Source: Mycobacterium sp. GA-1199 (GTDB taxonomy: Bacteria; Actinomycetota; Actinomycetes; Mycobacteriales; Mycobacteriaceae). Taken from it: DNA of 64,000 nt. A model generated the notes under the pieces. It had not been told where the DNA came from, made no database searches, and saw only the letters and a program-made list of their open reading frames with translations. Position numbers and translations under genes: made by a program. The stretch is taken from positions 124,001 to 188,000 of the forward strand of contig NZ_LQIX01000053.1 in NCBI RefSeq assembly GCF_001500045.1, read 5' to 3'. This document shows positions 18,756 to 26,826 of this stretch, in pieces; position 1 is the first letter of the stretch; each line of letters starts with the position of its first letter.

Positions 18756-19886
18756 TCAGGCAGAGACCAGCACCGGTTCGCCCACAGTGTCCTGTTCGGC
18801 CTGTTCGATCTCGCGGACCAGCGGCAACACCTTCGCGCCGAAGTATTCGATTTCCTCCTGGAAGTGCAAAAAGCCTCCGAGGATCAGATCGACTCCGCGT
18901 TTGCGATAGGCCGCAATGCGTTCGGCGATCTGCTCGGGTGTGCCGATCAGCTGAGTGCGGAAGCCGTCGTTGTACTGCACCAGGTCCTCGAACGTGGAAT
19001 CTGCCCACATGCCACGCTTGTCCGCGGTCGAGTTGCCGGCCTGTTGGACCGCGGCGCGAAATCCCTCCACGGCGGGTTTGTTGGCCTTGGCGACGATTTC
19101 CCGCAGCGTCTCCTTCGCTTCCTTCTCGGTGTCCCGGGCGATGATGAAACCGTTGAGCCCGAACCGCACCTCGCGGCCGACCGTGCGGGCGTGCTCGCGG
19201 ACGTCGACGATCTGCTCGGTCACGCCGTCGAAGTCCTTGCCGTTGGAGAAGTACCAGTCCGCAAAGAGGCCGCCGTTGCGCCTCGCGGCCGTGGAGTTAC
19301 CGCCCTGGAACAGTTCCGGATTGGGCCGCTCGGGGGTGTTGAGCGGTTTGGGTTTGAGCGTGAAGTCGTGGATGCGGTAGAAGTCGCCCCGGAAATCGAC
19401 GTCGTCCTCGGTCCAGATCTTGCGCAGCACCTGCAGGAACTCCGCGCTGCGCCGGTAGCGTTCGTCGTGTTCGAGCCACGGCTCACCGAGATGGGTGAAC
19501 TCGTCTTTGAACCAGCCCGACACCACGTTGACCGCGAACCGGCCGTTGGACAGCTGGTCGGCGGTCGCGCCGAGCTTGGCCAGCACCGCGGGCTGCCACA
19601 GCCCCGGATGCACCGCGGCGATCACCTTCAGTTTCTGGGTGGCCAGCAGCAGCGCCAGGCTGAAGCTGGTGGATTCGTGCTGATACTCGGCGCCGTAGCT
19701 GGCCTCATAGCGCACCTGGCTCAGCGCGTACTCGAACCCGTTGTTCTCGGCGGTCCTGGCCAGCTTGGCGTTGTAGTCGTAGTTCCAGTCGGTGCGCTGC
19801 TCGATGTCGCTGGTCACCAAGCCACCACTGACGTTGGGCACCCAGTAGGCGAACTTCACATGGTCGGCGATGCGTTCGGTCGTCAT
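18756..19886 (-). CDS. sfnG: dimethylsulfone monooxygenase SfnG-like (LLM, FMNH2-dependent)
   Basis: Luciferase-like monooxygenase of 376 residues. Long conserved stretches mark the SfnG family, which converts dimethylsulfone to methanesulfinate with reduced FMN for sulfur scavenging: FAYWVPNVSGGLV, YGAEYQHES, VNVVSGWFKDEF, EPWLEHDERYRRS, FEDLVQYNDGF and LGGFLHFQEEIEYFG. ATG 19886 has no visible Shine-Dalgarno, so the message may be leaderless or the start may lie upstream. No flavin reductase or sulfonate transporter is next to it. It is divergent from an LLM gene at 19993. The family call is strong; the in vivo substrate is inferred. Confidence 0.82.
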   Translation of the reverse strand: MTTERIADHVKFAYWVPNVSGGLVTSDIEQRTDWNYDYNAKLARTAENNGFEYALSQVRYEASYGAEYQHESTSFSLALLLATQKLKVIAAVHPGLWQPAVLAKLGATADQLSNGRFAVNVVSGWFKDEFTHLGEPWLEHDERYRRSAEFLQVLRKIWTEDDVDFRGDFYRIHDFTLKPKPLNTPERPNPELFQGGNSTAARRNGGLFADWYFSNGKDFDGVTEQIVDVREHARTVGREVRFGLNGFIIARDTEKEAKETLREIVAKANKPAVEGFRAAVQQAGNSTADKRGMWADSTFEDLVQYNDGFRTQLIGTPEQIAERIAAYRKRGVDLILGGFLHFQEEIEYFGAKVLPLVREIEQAEQDTVGEPVLVSA

Positions 19887-19969
19887 GGTCTGACATGACA
19901 ACAGTGACCGGCTTGCACGTCGCCGGTATCGCTCGCGGTGAGGGAAATCCCCGTGCTTGCCCCCCAGAC

Positions 19970-19983
19970 TGAAACACGTTCTA
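19970..19983 (+). promoter_or_regulatory. KstR-type operator match
   Basis: TGAAACACGTTCTA fits the published KstR consensus TNNAACNNGTTNNA at every fixed position. It ends 9 bases before ATG 19993 and lies in the 106-bp gap shared with divergent sfnG. KstR represses sterol-catabolism genes in mycobacteria, so the downstream LLM gene may belong to that regulon. Confidence 0.55.
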
Positions 19984-19992
19984 ATTCTGGGC

Positions 19993-20841
19993 ATGGATTA
20001 CGGGCTCGTACTGTTCACCAGCGATCGTGGGATCACCCCGGCAGCGGCCGCCAAGCTCGCCGACGACCACGACTTCACCACGTTCTACGTGCCCGAACAC
20101 ACCCACATCCCGATCAAGCGCCAAGCGGCCCATCCGACGACGGGCGACGAGTCGCTGCCCGACGACCGCTACATGCGCACGCTCGATCCCTGGGTCAGCC
20201 TCGGCACCGCGGCCGCGGTGACTTCGCGGGTTCGGTTGTCTACGGCCGTCGCGCTGCCGGTGGAACACGACCCGATCACGCTGGCGAAGTCGATTGCCAC
20301 GCTCGACCACCTCTCCGGTGGGCGAGTGAGCCTCGGGGTCGGGTTCGGCTGGAACACCGACGAGCTCGCCGACCACAATGTGCCGCCCGGTCGGCGACGC
20401 ACGATGCTGCGCGAATACCTCGAGGCGATGCGGGCGTTGTGGACGCAGGAGGAAGCCTCGTACGAGGGCGAGTTCGTCAACTTCGGCCCCAGCTGGGCGT
20501 GGCCCAAACCGATCCAACCGCACATCCCCGTCCTCGTCGGGGCGGCAGGAACCGAGAAGAACTTCAAGTGGATCGCCCGGTCCGCCGACGGCTGGATCAC
20601 CACACCGCGCGACTTCGACATCGACGAACCGGTCAGGCTGCTGCAGGACACGTGGGCGGCCGCCGGCCGCGACGGAGCACCGCAGATCGTCGCCCTCGAC
20701 TTCAAGCCCGACCCCGAAAAGCTCGCCCGCTGGGCCGATCTCGGTGTCACCGAAGTGCTTTTCGGGCTTCCCGACAAGTCCCCCGGCGATGTCGCCGCGT
20801 ACGTCGAACGGCTGGCAGGCAAGCTGGCCGCCCTGGTCTGA
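19993..20841 (+). CDS. LLM-class flavin/F420-dependent oxidoreductase, Rv0953c-like
   Basis: Luciferase-like TIM-barrel protein of 282 residues, the length I recall for Rv0953c. HDPITLAKSIATLDHLSGGRVSLGVGFGWN is the typical LLM cofactor/substrate segment, and VLVGAAGTEKNFKWIARSADGW is the C-terminal phosphate-binding region. Whether the cofactor is FMN or F420 cannot be settled by eye. ATG 19993 follows a KstR-type box with no Shine-Dalgarno, suggesting a very short leader. It ends immediately before the stop of the opposing modA gene. The synteny with Rv0953c is out of register by a modA/thiolase insertion. Confidence 0.82.
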   Translation: MDYGLVLFTSDRGITPAAAAKLADDHDFTTFYVPEHTHIPIKRQAAHPTTGDESLPDDRYMRTLDPWVSLGTAAAVTSRVRLSTAVALPVEHDPITLAKSIATLDHLSGGRVSLGVGFGWNTDELADHNVPPGRRRTMLREYLEAMRALWTQEEASYEGEFVNFGPSWAWPKPIQPHIPVLVGAAGTEKNFKWIARSADGWITTPRDFDIDEPVRLLQDTWAAAGRDGAPQIVALDFKPDPEKLARWADLGVTEVLFGLPDKSPGDVAAYVERLAGKLAALV

Positions 20842-21585
20842 TCAGGGTTCACCGAAGCCCGCGGCGCCGAGCACCCGTTGTCCCGCGTCGCCGGTCACCG
20901 CATCGACGAAGGCTCGGGCGAGGTCCTGCTGCGACGAATCGGACAGCGTCGCAATCGGATAGACGTTGACCACGTCGGCGGCTTCAGCTAGGGGCACCGT
21001 GGTGACGCGCATCCCGGCGTCGCGGGCGTCGGTCACATAGACGATTCCGGCGTCGGCCTGACCGCTGGTCACCTTGTTCAGCACATCGGTGACCGACGAC
21101 TCCTCGCTGACCGGGTTGAGAGCGACGCCCGCGGCCTGCTCCACCTTCCGTGACGCCGCCCCGCACGGGACCGCAGGGGCACACACCACGACGGTGATCC
21201 CGGGTCGGGCGAGATCGCCTATCGTCTTGACCTCCTTGGGATTTCCCGGCGATACCACGATGACCAAGGTGTTGGACGCGAAGTCCACCGGGTCACCGGC
21301 GAGCAGTCCGGCGTCTGCGACCTTGTCCATGTTCACCGTGTCGGCAGAGGCGAACACATCGGCCCGCGCCCCCTGCATCAACTGCGTGGCGAGGTCGGCA
21401 GAACCGGCGAAGGAGAACTCCACCCGAGTGCCGGGGTGGTCTTTCTCGAACTGCGTACCAATCTCGGTGAATACCCTGTTCAATGACGCCGCGGCGAACA
21501 CCATGAGCGAATCGCGCTGCGGCCCTTGTCCGCATCCGGTGGCCAGGATCAGCAGCAGTGCGGCCAGAAGCGAGAGAGGCCTCAC
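20842..21585 (-). CDS. modA: molybdate ABC transporter substrate-binding lipoprotein ModA-like
   Basis: Periplasmic-binding lipoprotein of 247 residues. The signal sequence ends in lipobox ATGC (Cys about residue 18). VFAAASLNRVFTEIG, FSFAGSADLATQLMQGARADVFASAD and VSEESSVTDVLNKVTSGQADAGIVYVTDA are hallmark ModA segments binding molybdate or tungstate. GTG 21585 follows GGGAGGAG at spacing of about 6. No modB or modC is adjacent, so it must work with a permease encoded elsewhere or serve a variant role. It is downstream of the thiolase-like gene on the same strand, 18 bases away. Confidence 0.85.
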   Translation of the reverse strand: MRPLSLLAALLLILATGCGQGPQRDSLMVFAAASLNRVFTEIGTQFEKDHPGTRVEFSFAGSADLATQLMQGARADVFASADTVNMDKVADAGLLAGDPVDFASNTLVIVVSPGNPKEVKTIGDLARPGITVVVCAPAVPCGAASRKVEQAAGVALNPVSEESSVTDVLNKVTSGQADAGIVYVTDARDAGMRVTTVPLAEAADVVNVYPIATLSDSSQQDLARAFVDAVTGDAGQRVLGAAGFGEP

Positions 21586-21603
21586 GACTGCTCCTCCCTG
21601 TGG

Positions 21604-23142
21604 TCAGGCCAGGCCGGCGCGGTTGATCTTCTCCGTCGGACGCACTGTGATCGCCGCGCCCAGCGGATCGCCGTCCGACATCAACGCGACGAGATCCTCC
21701 TCCTCGGAGATGGCCAGGAACCGCGAGTTGTCTGAATCGAGTCTGCCGACGATGATCCCGGTGCGGACCGGCCAGTCGTAGCGCACAGAGTAGGTCTCGA
21801 TAGTCGCGCGACCTTCCGGCCGCTCGGTCACCGGGACCGTCGGCAATGCCGCGACGTCCGCGTCGAGGTTCTCGCTGTTGTTCGTCCGCCAGTCGGTAGG
21901 CAGCGTCGAATAGATGCCGACGGAGTATTTGCTCATCGTGCCGCCGTTGGCGCCCACGAAGCCGAAACATCCGGGCTGGTCGCGCATTTGGGTGACGGTC
22001 TCGGCGATGGCGTGCAGCGAGTAGCTGTTACCGGGGCCGCCGAAATACGGAAGGCCGCCGGTCACCGTCAGGCCCCGCGGGTCGTCGCCGTCGATGCCCA
22101 GCGCCTCACAGGCGACGAACACCGGGAAGGGGAAGCAGCTGTACAGGTCGAAGGTGGCGATGTCGTCGACACCGATCTGCGCCACCCGCAGGGCTTCGTT
22201 CACGGCGTGCACGGTCGCGGGGCTGGCGCCGAGGTCGACGCGGTCCAGCAGATCCTGCTCGGTGATGTCCGAATGCCCGTGCTGGTACACCCATTTCTCC
22301 TCGGGAACACCGAGTCGGCGTGCGGCCGCCACTGACATCATGATCGCGGCGGCGCCCTGGTTGACCTGATCGCGCGCCACCAGCAGGCGAGGGTAGGGGT
22401 CACAGATCATCCGGTTGTCGTCGGTGACGGTGAGGATATCCTGCACCGACCGTTCGACCGGTGATGACGAAAACGGGTTCTTTGCAGCGACTTTGGACAG
22501 CGGTGCGAACAGCTCGGCCATCTGCCTGCGATATTCGGCAACGCCGAGTCCCGACCGGCTGCGGCGCGCATTGTCCAGCAGTCCGTACTGCACTGCGGCG
22601 CCGGTCAGTCCGTGCGATGCCGTGTACTCGGTGAAGTATCTGTGGATCTGGTGTCCGCGGTCCTCGAGCTGGCCCTCGACGTGTTCGGTGAAGTCGGGCG
22701 TGGGCTGTCCCTGTTCGGCGGCACGGCGCCAGTAGCGCGCCGTCGAACCCGGTTCCGAACCGATCACCATCGCCACGTCGAACTCACCCGCCGCGATGGC
22801 GTTGCCCGCCTCGGTGACGAGCTTCTGTGGCCCCTGCCCGCCGACCGGTTCGAGCACGACCCGTGCGGGATCGCCACCGACGCGCCCCATCACCGAGCGC
22901 GGGTAGTTGTTGGACTTGCCCAGTGTCGCGGGCATCGGTCCGGAGATCTCGAACTGGCGCAGGGCGTAGACGGTCTCGATGGCCTTGGCGGCCGTAGCGG
23001 GGTCGAGCCCGGTGTCGGCAAGCGCGGCCCGCACCGCCTCGGTCGCGAGTTCGACCGCCGACATGCCCCGATAGCCGGGATCGTCGATGCGCTCGGTGAA
23101 TTGTCCGACGCCGACGATGACCGGGGTCCGGGAATCGACCAT
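21604..23142 (-). CDS. thiolase-fold acetyl-CoA acetyltransferase/lipid-transfer-type protein
   Basis: Protein of 512 residues with a thiolase/SCP2-thiolase-like fold (TPVIVGVGQFTERIDDPG, GRVGGDPARVVLEPVGGQGPQKLV, TGGLPYFGGPGNSYSLHAI). It lacks the canonical N-terminal acyl-accepting cysteine context; the Cys in FDLYSCFPFP is the most conserved. These proteins are annotated in mycobacteria as acetyl-CoA acetyltransferases (Rv0914c type) and may act on CoA esters of sterol or lipid side chains. ATG 23142 follows AGGAGG at spacing of about 6. An imperfect KstR-like palindrome lies about 45 bases upstream. Confidence 0.75.
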   Translation of the reverse strand: MVDSRTPVIVGVGQFTERIDDPGYRGMSAVELATEAVRAALADTGLDPATAAKAIETVYALRQFEISGPMPATLGKSNNYPRSVMGRVGGDPARVVLEPVGGQGPQKLVTEAGNAIAAGEFDVAMVIGSEPGSTARYWRRAAEQGQPTPDFTEHVEGQLEDRGHQIHRYFTEYTASHGLTGAAVQYGLLDNARRSRSGLGVAEYRRQMAELFAPLSKVAAKNPFSSSPVERSVQDILTVTDDNRMICDPYPRLLVARDQVNQGAAAIMMSVAAARRLGVPEEKWVYQHGHSDITEQDLLDRVDLGASPATVHAVNEALRVAQIGVDDIATFDLYSCFPFPVFVACEALGIDGDDPRGLTVTGGLPYFGGPGNSYSLHAIAETVTQMRDQPGCFGFVGANGGTMSKYSVGIYSTLPTDWRTNNSENLDADVAALPTVPVTERPEGRATIETYSVRYDWPVRTGIIVGRLDSDNSRFLAISEEEDLVALMSDGDPLGAAITVRPTEKINRAGLA

Positions 23143-23186
23143 TACAGACCTCCTGACGACTGTTAATTCGTCAGGCTAATCGAGGA

Positions 23187-23202
23187 CTGGAACGCGTTCC
23201 TA
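23187..23202 (-). promoter_or_regulatory. imperfect KstR-like palindrome upstream of the thiolase-like gene
   Basis: The palindrome core GGAACGCGTTCC at 23189-23200 keeps AACNNGTT of the KstR consensus, but on either strand one of the two outer fixed bases is wrong. It lies 47-60 bases upstream of ATG 23142, where a repressor could block transcription. Its relation to the two better boxes in the window makes it worth noting. Confidence 0.35.
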
Positions 23203-23233
23203 ATCCTGCGGCATGCTTCACACCCCGCGAGCG

Positions 23234-23332
23234 CCCACCCACAAGTCCCGCGTGGGCCCACCCACAAGCCGCGAGCGACCGCTTTTGCACGGCGAACAGC
23301 GGCGTGTCGGCGTGCAGACGCGGTCGCTCGCG
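23234..23332. repeat. intergenic direct repeat plus long hairpin downstream of sucD
   Basis: CCCACCCACAAG occurs twice (23234-23245 and 23257-23268). Then CGCGAGCGACCGC (23270-23282) pairs perfectly with 23320-23332, and an inner 6-bp pair TGCACG/CGTGCA (23286-23291, 23311-23316) extends the stem. It lies between sucD and the start of the thiolase-like gene, both on the minus strand, and would terminate or stabilise the sucCD message. It may be a dispersed genomic element. Confidence 0.65.
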
Positions 23333-23373
23333 CAACGGGGAAGGGCCCCGAGAGGCTCTCCCCTAGTGGCTCT

Positions 23374-24276
23374 CTAGAGGCTCTGCAGGATCTCCCGGGC
23401 CAGGTTCGCGGTCTCCGACGGGGTCTTGCCGACCTTCACGCCCGCGGCCTCCAGCGCCTCCTTTTTCGCGGCGGCGGTGCCCGAGGAACCCGACACGATG
23501 GCGCCGGCGTGGCCCATCGTCTTACCCTCCGGCGCGGTGAACCCCGCGACGTAGCCGACGACCGGCTTGCTGACGTTCTCCTTGATGTAATCGGCGGCGC
23601 GCTCCTCGGCGTCACCGCCGATCTCACCGATCATCACGATGACCTTGGTGTCGGGATCCTTCTCGAACGCCTCGATCGCGTCGATGTGCGTGGTGCCGAT
23701 GACGGGGTCGCCACCGATGCCGATCGCGGTCGAGAACCCGAAATCGCGCAGTTCGAACATCATCTGATAGGTCAGCGTCCCGGACTTGGACACCAAGCCG
23801 ACCGGACCCGGACCGGTGATGTTGGCCGGGGTGATGCCGGCCAGTGCCTCGCCGGGGGTGATGATGCCGGGGCAGTTGGGGCCGATGATGCGGGTCTTCT
23901 GCCCTTTCTCGACGTTGTACGCCCACGCATAGGCAGTGTCCTGCACCGGGATTCCCTCGGTGATGACGACCAGCAGCGGAATCTCGGCGTCGATGGCCTC
24001 GATGATCGCGTCCTTGGCGAACTTCGGCGGCACGAATACCACCGACACGTCGGCGCCGGTTTCCTTCATCGCCTCGGCGACAGTGCCGAACACCGGCAGC
24101 TCGACATCGTTGCCGTCAGAGTCCTTGTGCGACACCGTCGTTCCGGCCTTGCGGGAGTTGACGCCGCCGACCAGCTGCGTGCCCGCCTTGAGCATCAGCG
24201 CGGTGTGCTTGGTGCCCTCGCCGCCGGTGATGCCCTGGACGATGACCTTGGAGTTCTTGTTCAGAAAGATCGACAT
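23374..24276 (-). CDS. sucD: succinyl-CoA synthetase alpha subunit SucD
   Basis: Alpha subunit of ADP-forming succinate-CoA ligase, 300 residues, a TCA-cycle enzyme. The N-terminal CoA-binding Rossmann domain contains VQGITGGEGTKH, IGPNCPGIITPGE follows, and the active-site histidine that is phosphorylated lies in GHAGAIVSGSSG. ATG 24276 has AAGGGA upstream. It follows sucC by 12 bases in one transcription unit. Confidence 0.97.
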   Translation of the reverse strand: MSIFLNKNSKVIVQGITGGEGTKHTALMLKAGTQLVGGVNSRKAGTTVSHKDSDGNDVELPVFGTVAEAMKETGADVSVVFVPPKFAKDAIIEAIDAEIPLLVVITEGIPVQDTAYAWAYNVEKGQKTRIIGPNCPGIITPGEALAGITPANITGPGPVGLVSKSGTLTYQMMFELRDFGFSTAIGIGGDPVIGTTHIDAIEAFEKDPDTKVIVMIGEIGGDAEERAADYIKENVSKPVVGYVAGFTAPEGKTMGHAGAIVSGSSGTAAAKKEALEAAGVKVGKTPSETANLAREILQSL

Positions 24277-24288
24277 GGGTTGCGTCCC

Positions 24289-25470
24289 TTACTTGTTCGC
24301 CAGCTCGGCGGCTTTGTCGGCTCCGGCGTCCATGGTGTCGGCCTGGATCACCAGCGGGTGGTTGGCCTCGGCCAGGATGCGGCGGCCCTCTTCGACGTTG
24401 TTGCCGTCGAGACGCACCACGAGCGGCTTGTTGGCCTCGTCACCGAGGATCTTCAGCGCGTTGACGATGCCGTTGGCGACGGCGTCACACGAGGTGATCC
24501 CGCCGAACACGTTCACGAACACGCTCTTGACCTGCTCGTCATTGAGGATGACGTCCAGACCCGCGGCCATCACCTCCGCCGAGGCGCCGCCGCCGATGTC
24601 GAGGAAGTTGGCCGGCTTCACGCCGCCGTGCTTCTCGCCGGCGTAGGCGGTGACGTCCAGCGTCGACATCACCAGGCCCGCGCCATTGCCGATGATGCCC
24701 ACCGAACCATCGAGCTTGACGTAGTTGAGGTCGTGCTCCTTGGCCTTGAGCTCCAGCGGATCAGTGGCGTCGCGGTCCTCGAACTCGGCGTGCTCGGGAT
24801 GGCGGAAGTCGGCGTTGCCGTCGAGCGTGACCTTGCCGTCGAGCGCCAGGATCTGACCTCGGTCGTTTTCACCGAGGGAGGGCGTCCGCACCAGCGGGTT
24901 CACCTCGACCAGCGTGGCGTCCTCCTTGGTGAACACCTCCCAGAGCTTGGCGATCGTCACCGCGGCGGCGTCGAGCACCTCCTCGGGCAGGTGGCCCTTC
25001 TTGGCGATCTCGCGGGCGAACGCTTCGTCGACGCCCTTGGTCGCGTCGACGGACACCCTGGCCAGCCGGTCCGGCTTGGTGGCGGCGACCTCTTCGATCT
25101 CCATACCGCCTTCGACCGAGCACATCGCCAGGTAGGTGCGGTTCGCGCGGTCGAGCAGGAAGGAGATGTAGTACTCCTCGGCGATGTCGCTGGCCTCGGA
25201 GACCAGCAGCTTCTTGACGATGTGGCCCTTGATGTCGAGGCCGAGGATGTTCTGGGCGTGGGTGAACGCGTCGTCGGCGGTGGCTGCGTACTTCACGCCG
25301 CCCGCCTTACCGCGGCCGCCGGTCTTGACCTGCGCCTTGACCATCACCGGCTTGCCGATCTCCTCGGCGATCGCCTTGGCGTCCTCGGCGGTGTCGGTCA
25401 CCCGACCCGGTGTGGTGGGCACGTTGTGCTTGGCGAAGAGCTCTTTCGCCTGGTATTCGAAGAGGTCCAT
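24289..25470 (-). CDS. sucC: succinyl-CoA synthetase beta subunit SucC
   Basis: Beta subunit of succinate-CoA ligase, 393 residues. MDLFEYQAKELFAKH and VKAQVKTGGRGKAGGVK form the ATP-grasp N-terminus, VEVNPLV and FLDIGGGA are the metal and nucleotide segments, and the C-terminal ligase-CoA domain includes VFVNVFGGITSCD. ATG 25470 has no strong Shine-Dalgarno. It is divergent from the M23 peptidase gene across a 282-bp region holding a Crp-type box. Confidence 0.97.
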   Translation of the reverse strand: MDLFEYQAKELFAKHNVPTTPGRVTDTAEDAKAIAEEIGKPVMVKAQVKTGGRGKAGGVKYAATADDAFTHAQNILGLDIKGHIVKKLLVSEASDIAEEYYISFLLDRANRTYLAMCSVEGGMEIEEVAATKPDRLARVSVDATKGVDEAFAREIAKKGHLPEEVLDAAAVTIAKLWEVFTKEDATLVEVNPLVRTPSLGENDRGQILALDGKVTLDGNADFRHPEHAEFEDRDATDPLELKAKEHDLNYVKLDGSVGIIGNGAGLVMSTLDVTAYAGEKHGGVKPANFLDIGGGASAEVMAAGLDVILNDEQVKSVFVNVFGGITSCDAVANGIVNALKILGDEANKPLVVRLDGNNVEEGRRILAEANHPLVIQADTMDAGADKAAELANK

Positions 25471-25608
25471 TGGCTGTGGAACGTCCCTGTCTCTAGCGCG
25501 TCGAATTGCGGAGTTGTTGGGCCGAAGGCTCGGAGGAACTTTATCCACACGCCTGGAACGCGTTGGCACCGCCCACCGGTCATGTGGTAGATCTCACCGC
25601 TCCGGTCC

Positions 25609-25624
25609 AGTGATACAAATCACA
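25609..25624. promoter_or_regulatory. Crp-type binding site between sucC and the M23 peptidase gene
   Basis: AGTGATACAAATCACA matches TGTGAN6TCACA in all but the first base. It lies about 140 bp from each of the divergent starts (sucC 25470, peptidase 25753), in the only long AT-richer stretch nearby. Mycobacterial Crp (Rv3676) and corynebacterial GlxR use this motif, so cAMP-linked control of sucCD or the peptidase is plausible. The rest of 25471-25752 shows no gene. Confidence 0.55.
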
Positions 25625-25752
25625 ATCTCACGCGGAATAGGCTCTCGGCTTGCAGCCGTCGTCGCGAGTTGGTTAACGTGCCTCTGGTCTCGATAACGCT
25701 TTGGTCACGACAGGCTTCTCGACAGGCATCCGAAACGTAAGGACACCCCAGG

Positions 25753-26817
25753 TTGGCTTCGCACCGTTCGTCCGGATCTCATCGCAGATCGTCGACGAAT
25801 CGGCAAATCAGCCGCCGTGCAAGCGAATCGCCCGCCGAAGTCACCGACATCATTCCGTTCAACGAGTTCGGTGATCTCGATGACGTCGACTTCCGCGAGA
25901 ACAGCGCTTTCGACCGCGAAGCCCAGGTCATCGGTGCTCCTGAACTCGACGACCTGACCGACACCGACAACCTCGTCCCGCTGCGTCTCGCCGTGCCCTC
26001 CGAGTTCCAGACCGGGCCCCAGTCCGGTGCGAGGCACGCGCGCCGTTCGCATGCCTACCGCGACAGCCACACCGACACCAGCGATGGCATGGACGCGACC
26101 GACGTCATCCGGATCGGCAGCCGCACGCCCGCGCATCGCAAGCAGGACGTTCCCGTCAAGGGCCGGCTGATGGTCGCGGCGATGGCCGTCGGCGCCACCG
26201 CCGCGGGCGCGTACTCGATGGCCAATGCGGCGCACGAGAAGTCCTCGGAGACCGTCCTGGCCGTCGACCAGTCCGCGATCGCCAACCCGCTTTCCGAGAC
26301 GTCGGGCGGTATGCAGGTGGTCGCCGTGACGCCCGCGGCCAGTTCGGCGCTGCACACCGAGGAGATCCAGAAGGCGGCCGCGTTCGCCCAGGAGCGCGCA
26401 GAACGCGAAGCCCGGCTGCAGCGGCCGATGTTCGTGACGCCCACCACCGGCGTATGGACGTCGGGTTTCGGTTACCGGTGGGGCGCCCTGCACGGTGGCA
26501 TCGACATCGCGAACTCCATCGGCACGCCGGTGCTGGCCGCCTCCGACGGCGTGGTCATCTCGGCCGGGCCCTACGCCGGTTACGGCAACATGGTCAAGCT
26601 CCGGCATTCCGACGGCACCGTGACGCTCTACGGTCACCTCAGCTCGTGGTCGGTGGAGGTCGGTCAGCGGGTCTGGGCCGGTGACCAGATCGCGAAGATG
26701 GGCAACACCGGCAACTCGACCGGGCCGCACCTGCACTTCGAGGTGCACCTGAACGGCACCGACCGCGTCGACCCTGTGGGTTGGCTGGCCAAACGCGGCC
26801 TGTCTTTCGGCAACTAG
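25753..26817 (+). CDS. M23-family peptidoglycan endopeptidase, Rv0950c-like
   Basis: Protein of 354 residues. An acidic/charged N-terminal cytoplasmic part (1-135) precedes one hydrophobic anchor (about 138-160). A helical linker leads to a C-terminal LytM/M23 domain with zinc ligands HGGIDIA and HLHFEVH, plus the glycine-rich TSGFGYRWGALHGG. It should cleave peptidoglycan cross-links outside the membrane; all metal-site residues look intact. TTG 25753 follows AAGGA; no nearby ATG/GTG fits better. It is divergent from sucC and is followed after 9 bases by a small membrane protein gene. Confidence 0.88.
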   Translation: MASHRSSGSHRRSSTNRQISRRASESPAEVTDIIPFNEFGDLDDVDFRENSAFDREAQVIGAPELDDLTDTDNLVPLRLAVPSEFQTGPQSGARHARRSHAYRDSHTDTSDGMDATDVIRIGSRTPAHRKQDVPVKGRLMVAAMAVGATAAGAYSMANAAHEKSSETVLAVDQSAIANPLSETSGGMQVVAVTPAASSALHTEEIQKAAAFAQERAEREARLQRPMFVTPTTGVWTSGFGYRWGALHGGIDIANSIGTPVLAASDGVVISAGPYAGYGNMVKLRHSDGTVTLYGHLSSWSVEVGQRVWAGDQIAKMGNTGNSTGPHLHFEVHLNGTDRVDPVGWLAKRGLSFGN

Positions 26818-26826
26818 TCTGGCTGC

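Noticed and set aside
25548..25562. Another KstR-like site (TGGAACGCGTTGGC)
   Set aside because: The last fixed base and the symmetry are lost, so it is likely chance in GC-rich DNA.
23509..25590. A 693-codon plus-strand open frame opposite sucD and sucC
   Set aside because: SucC and SucD are unmistakable on the minus strand; the opposite frame matches no family I know.
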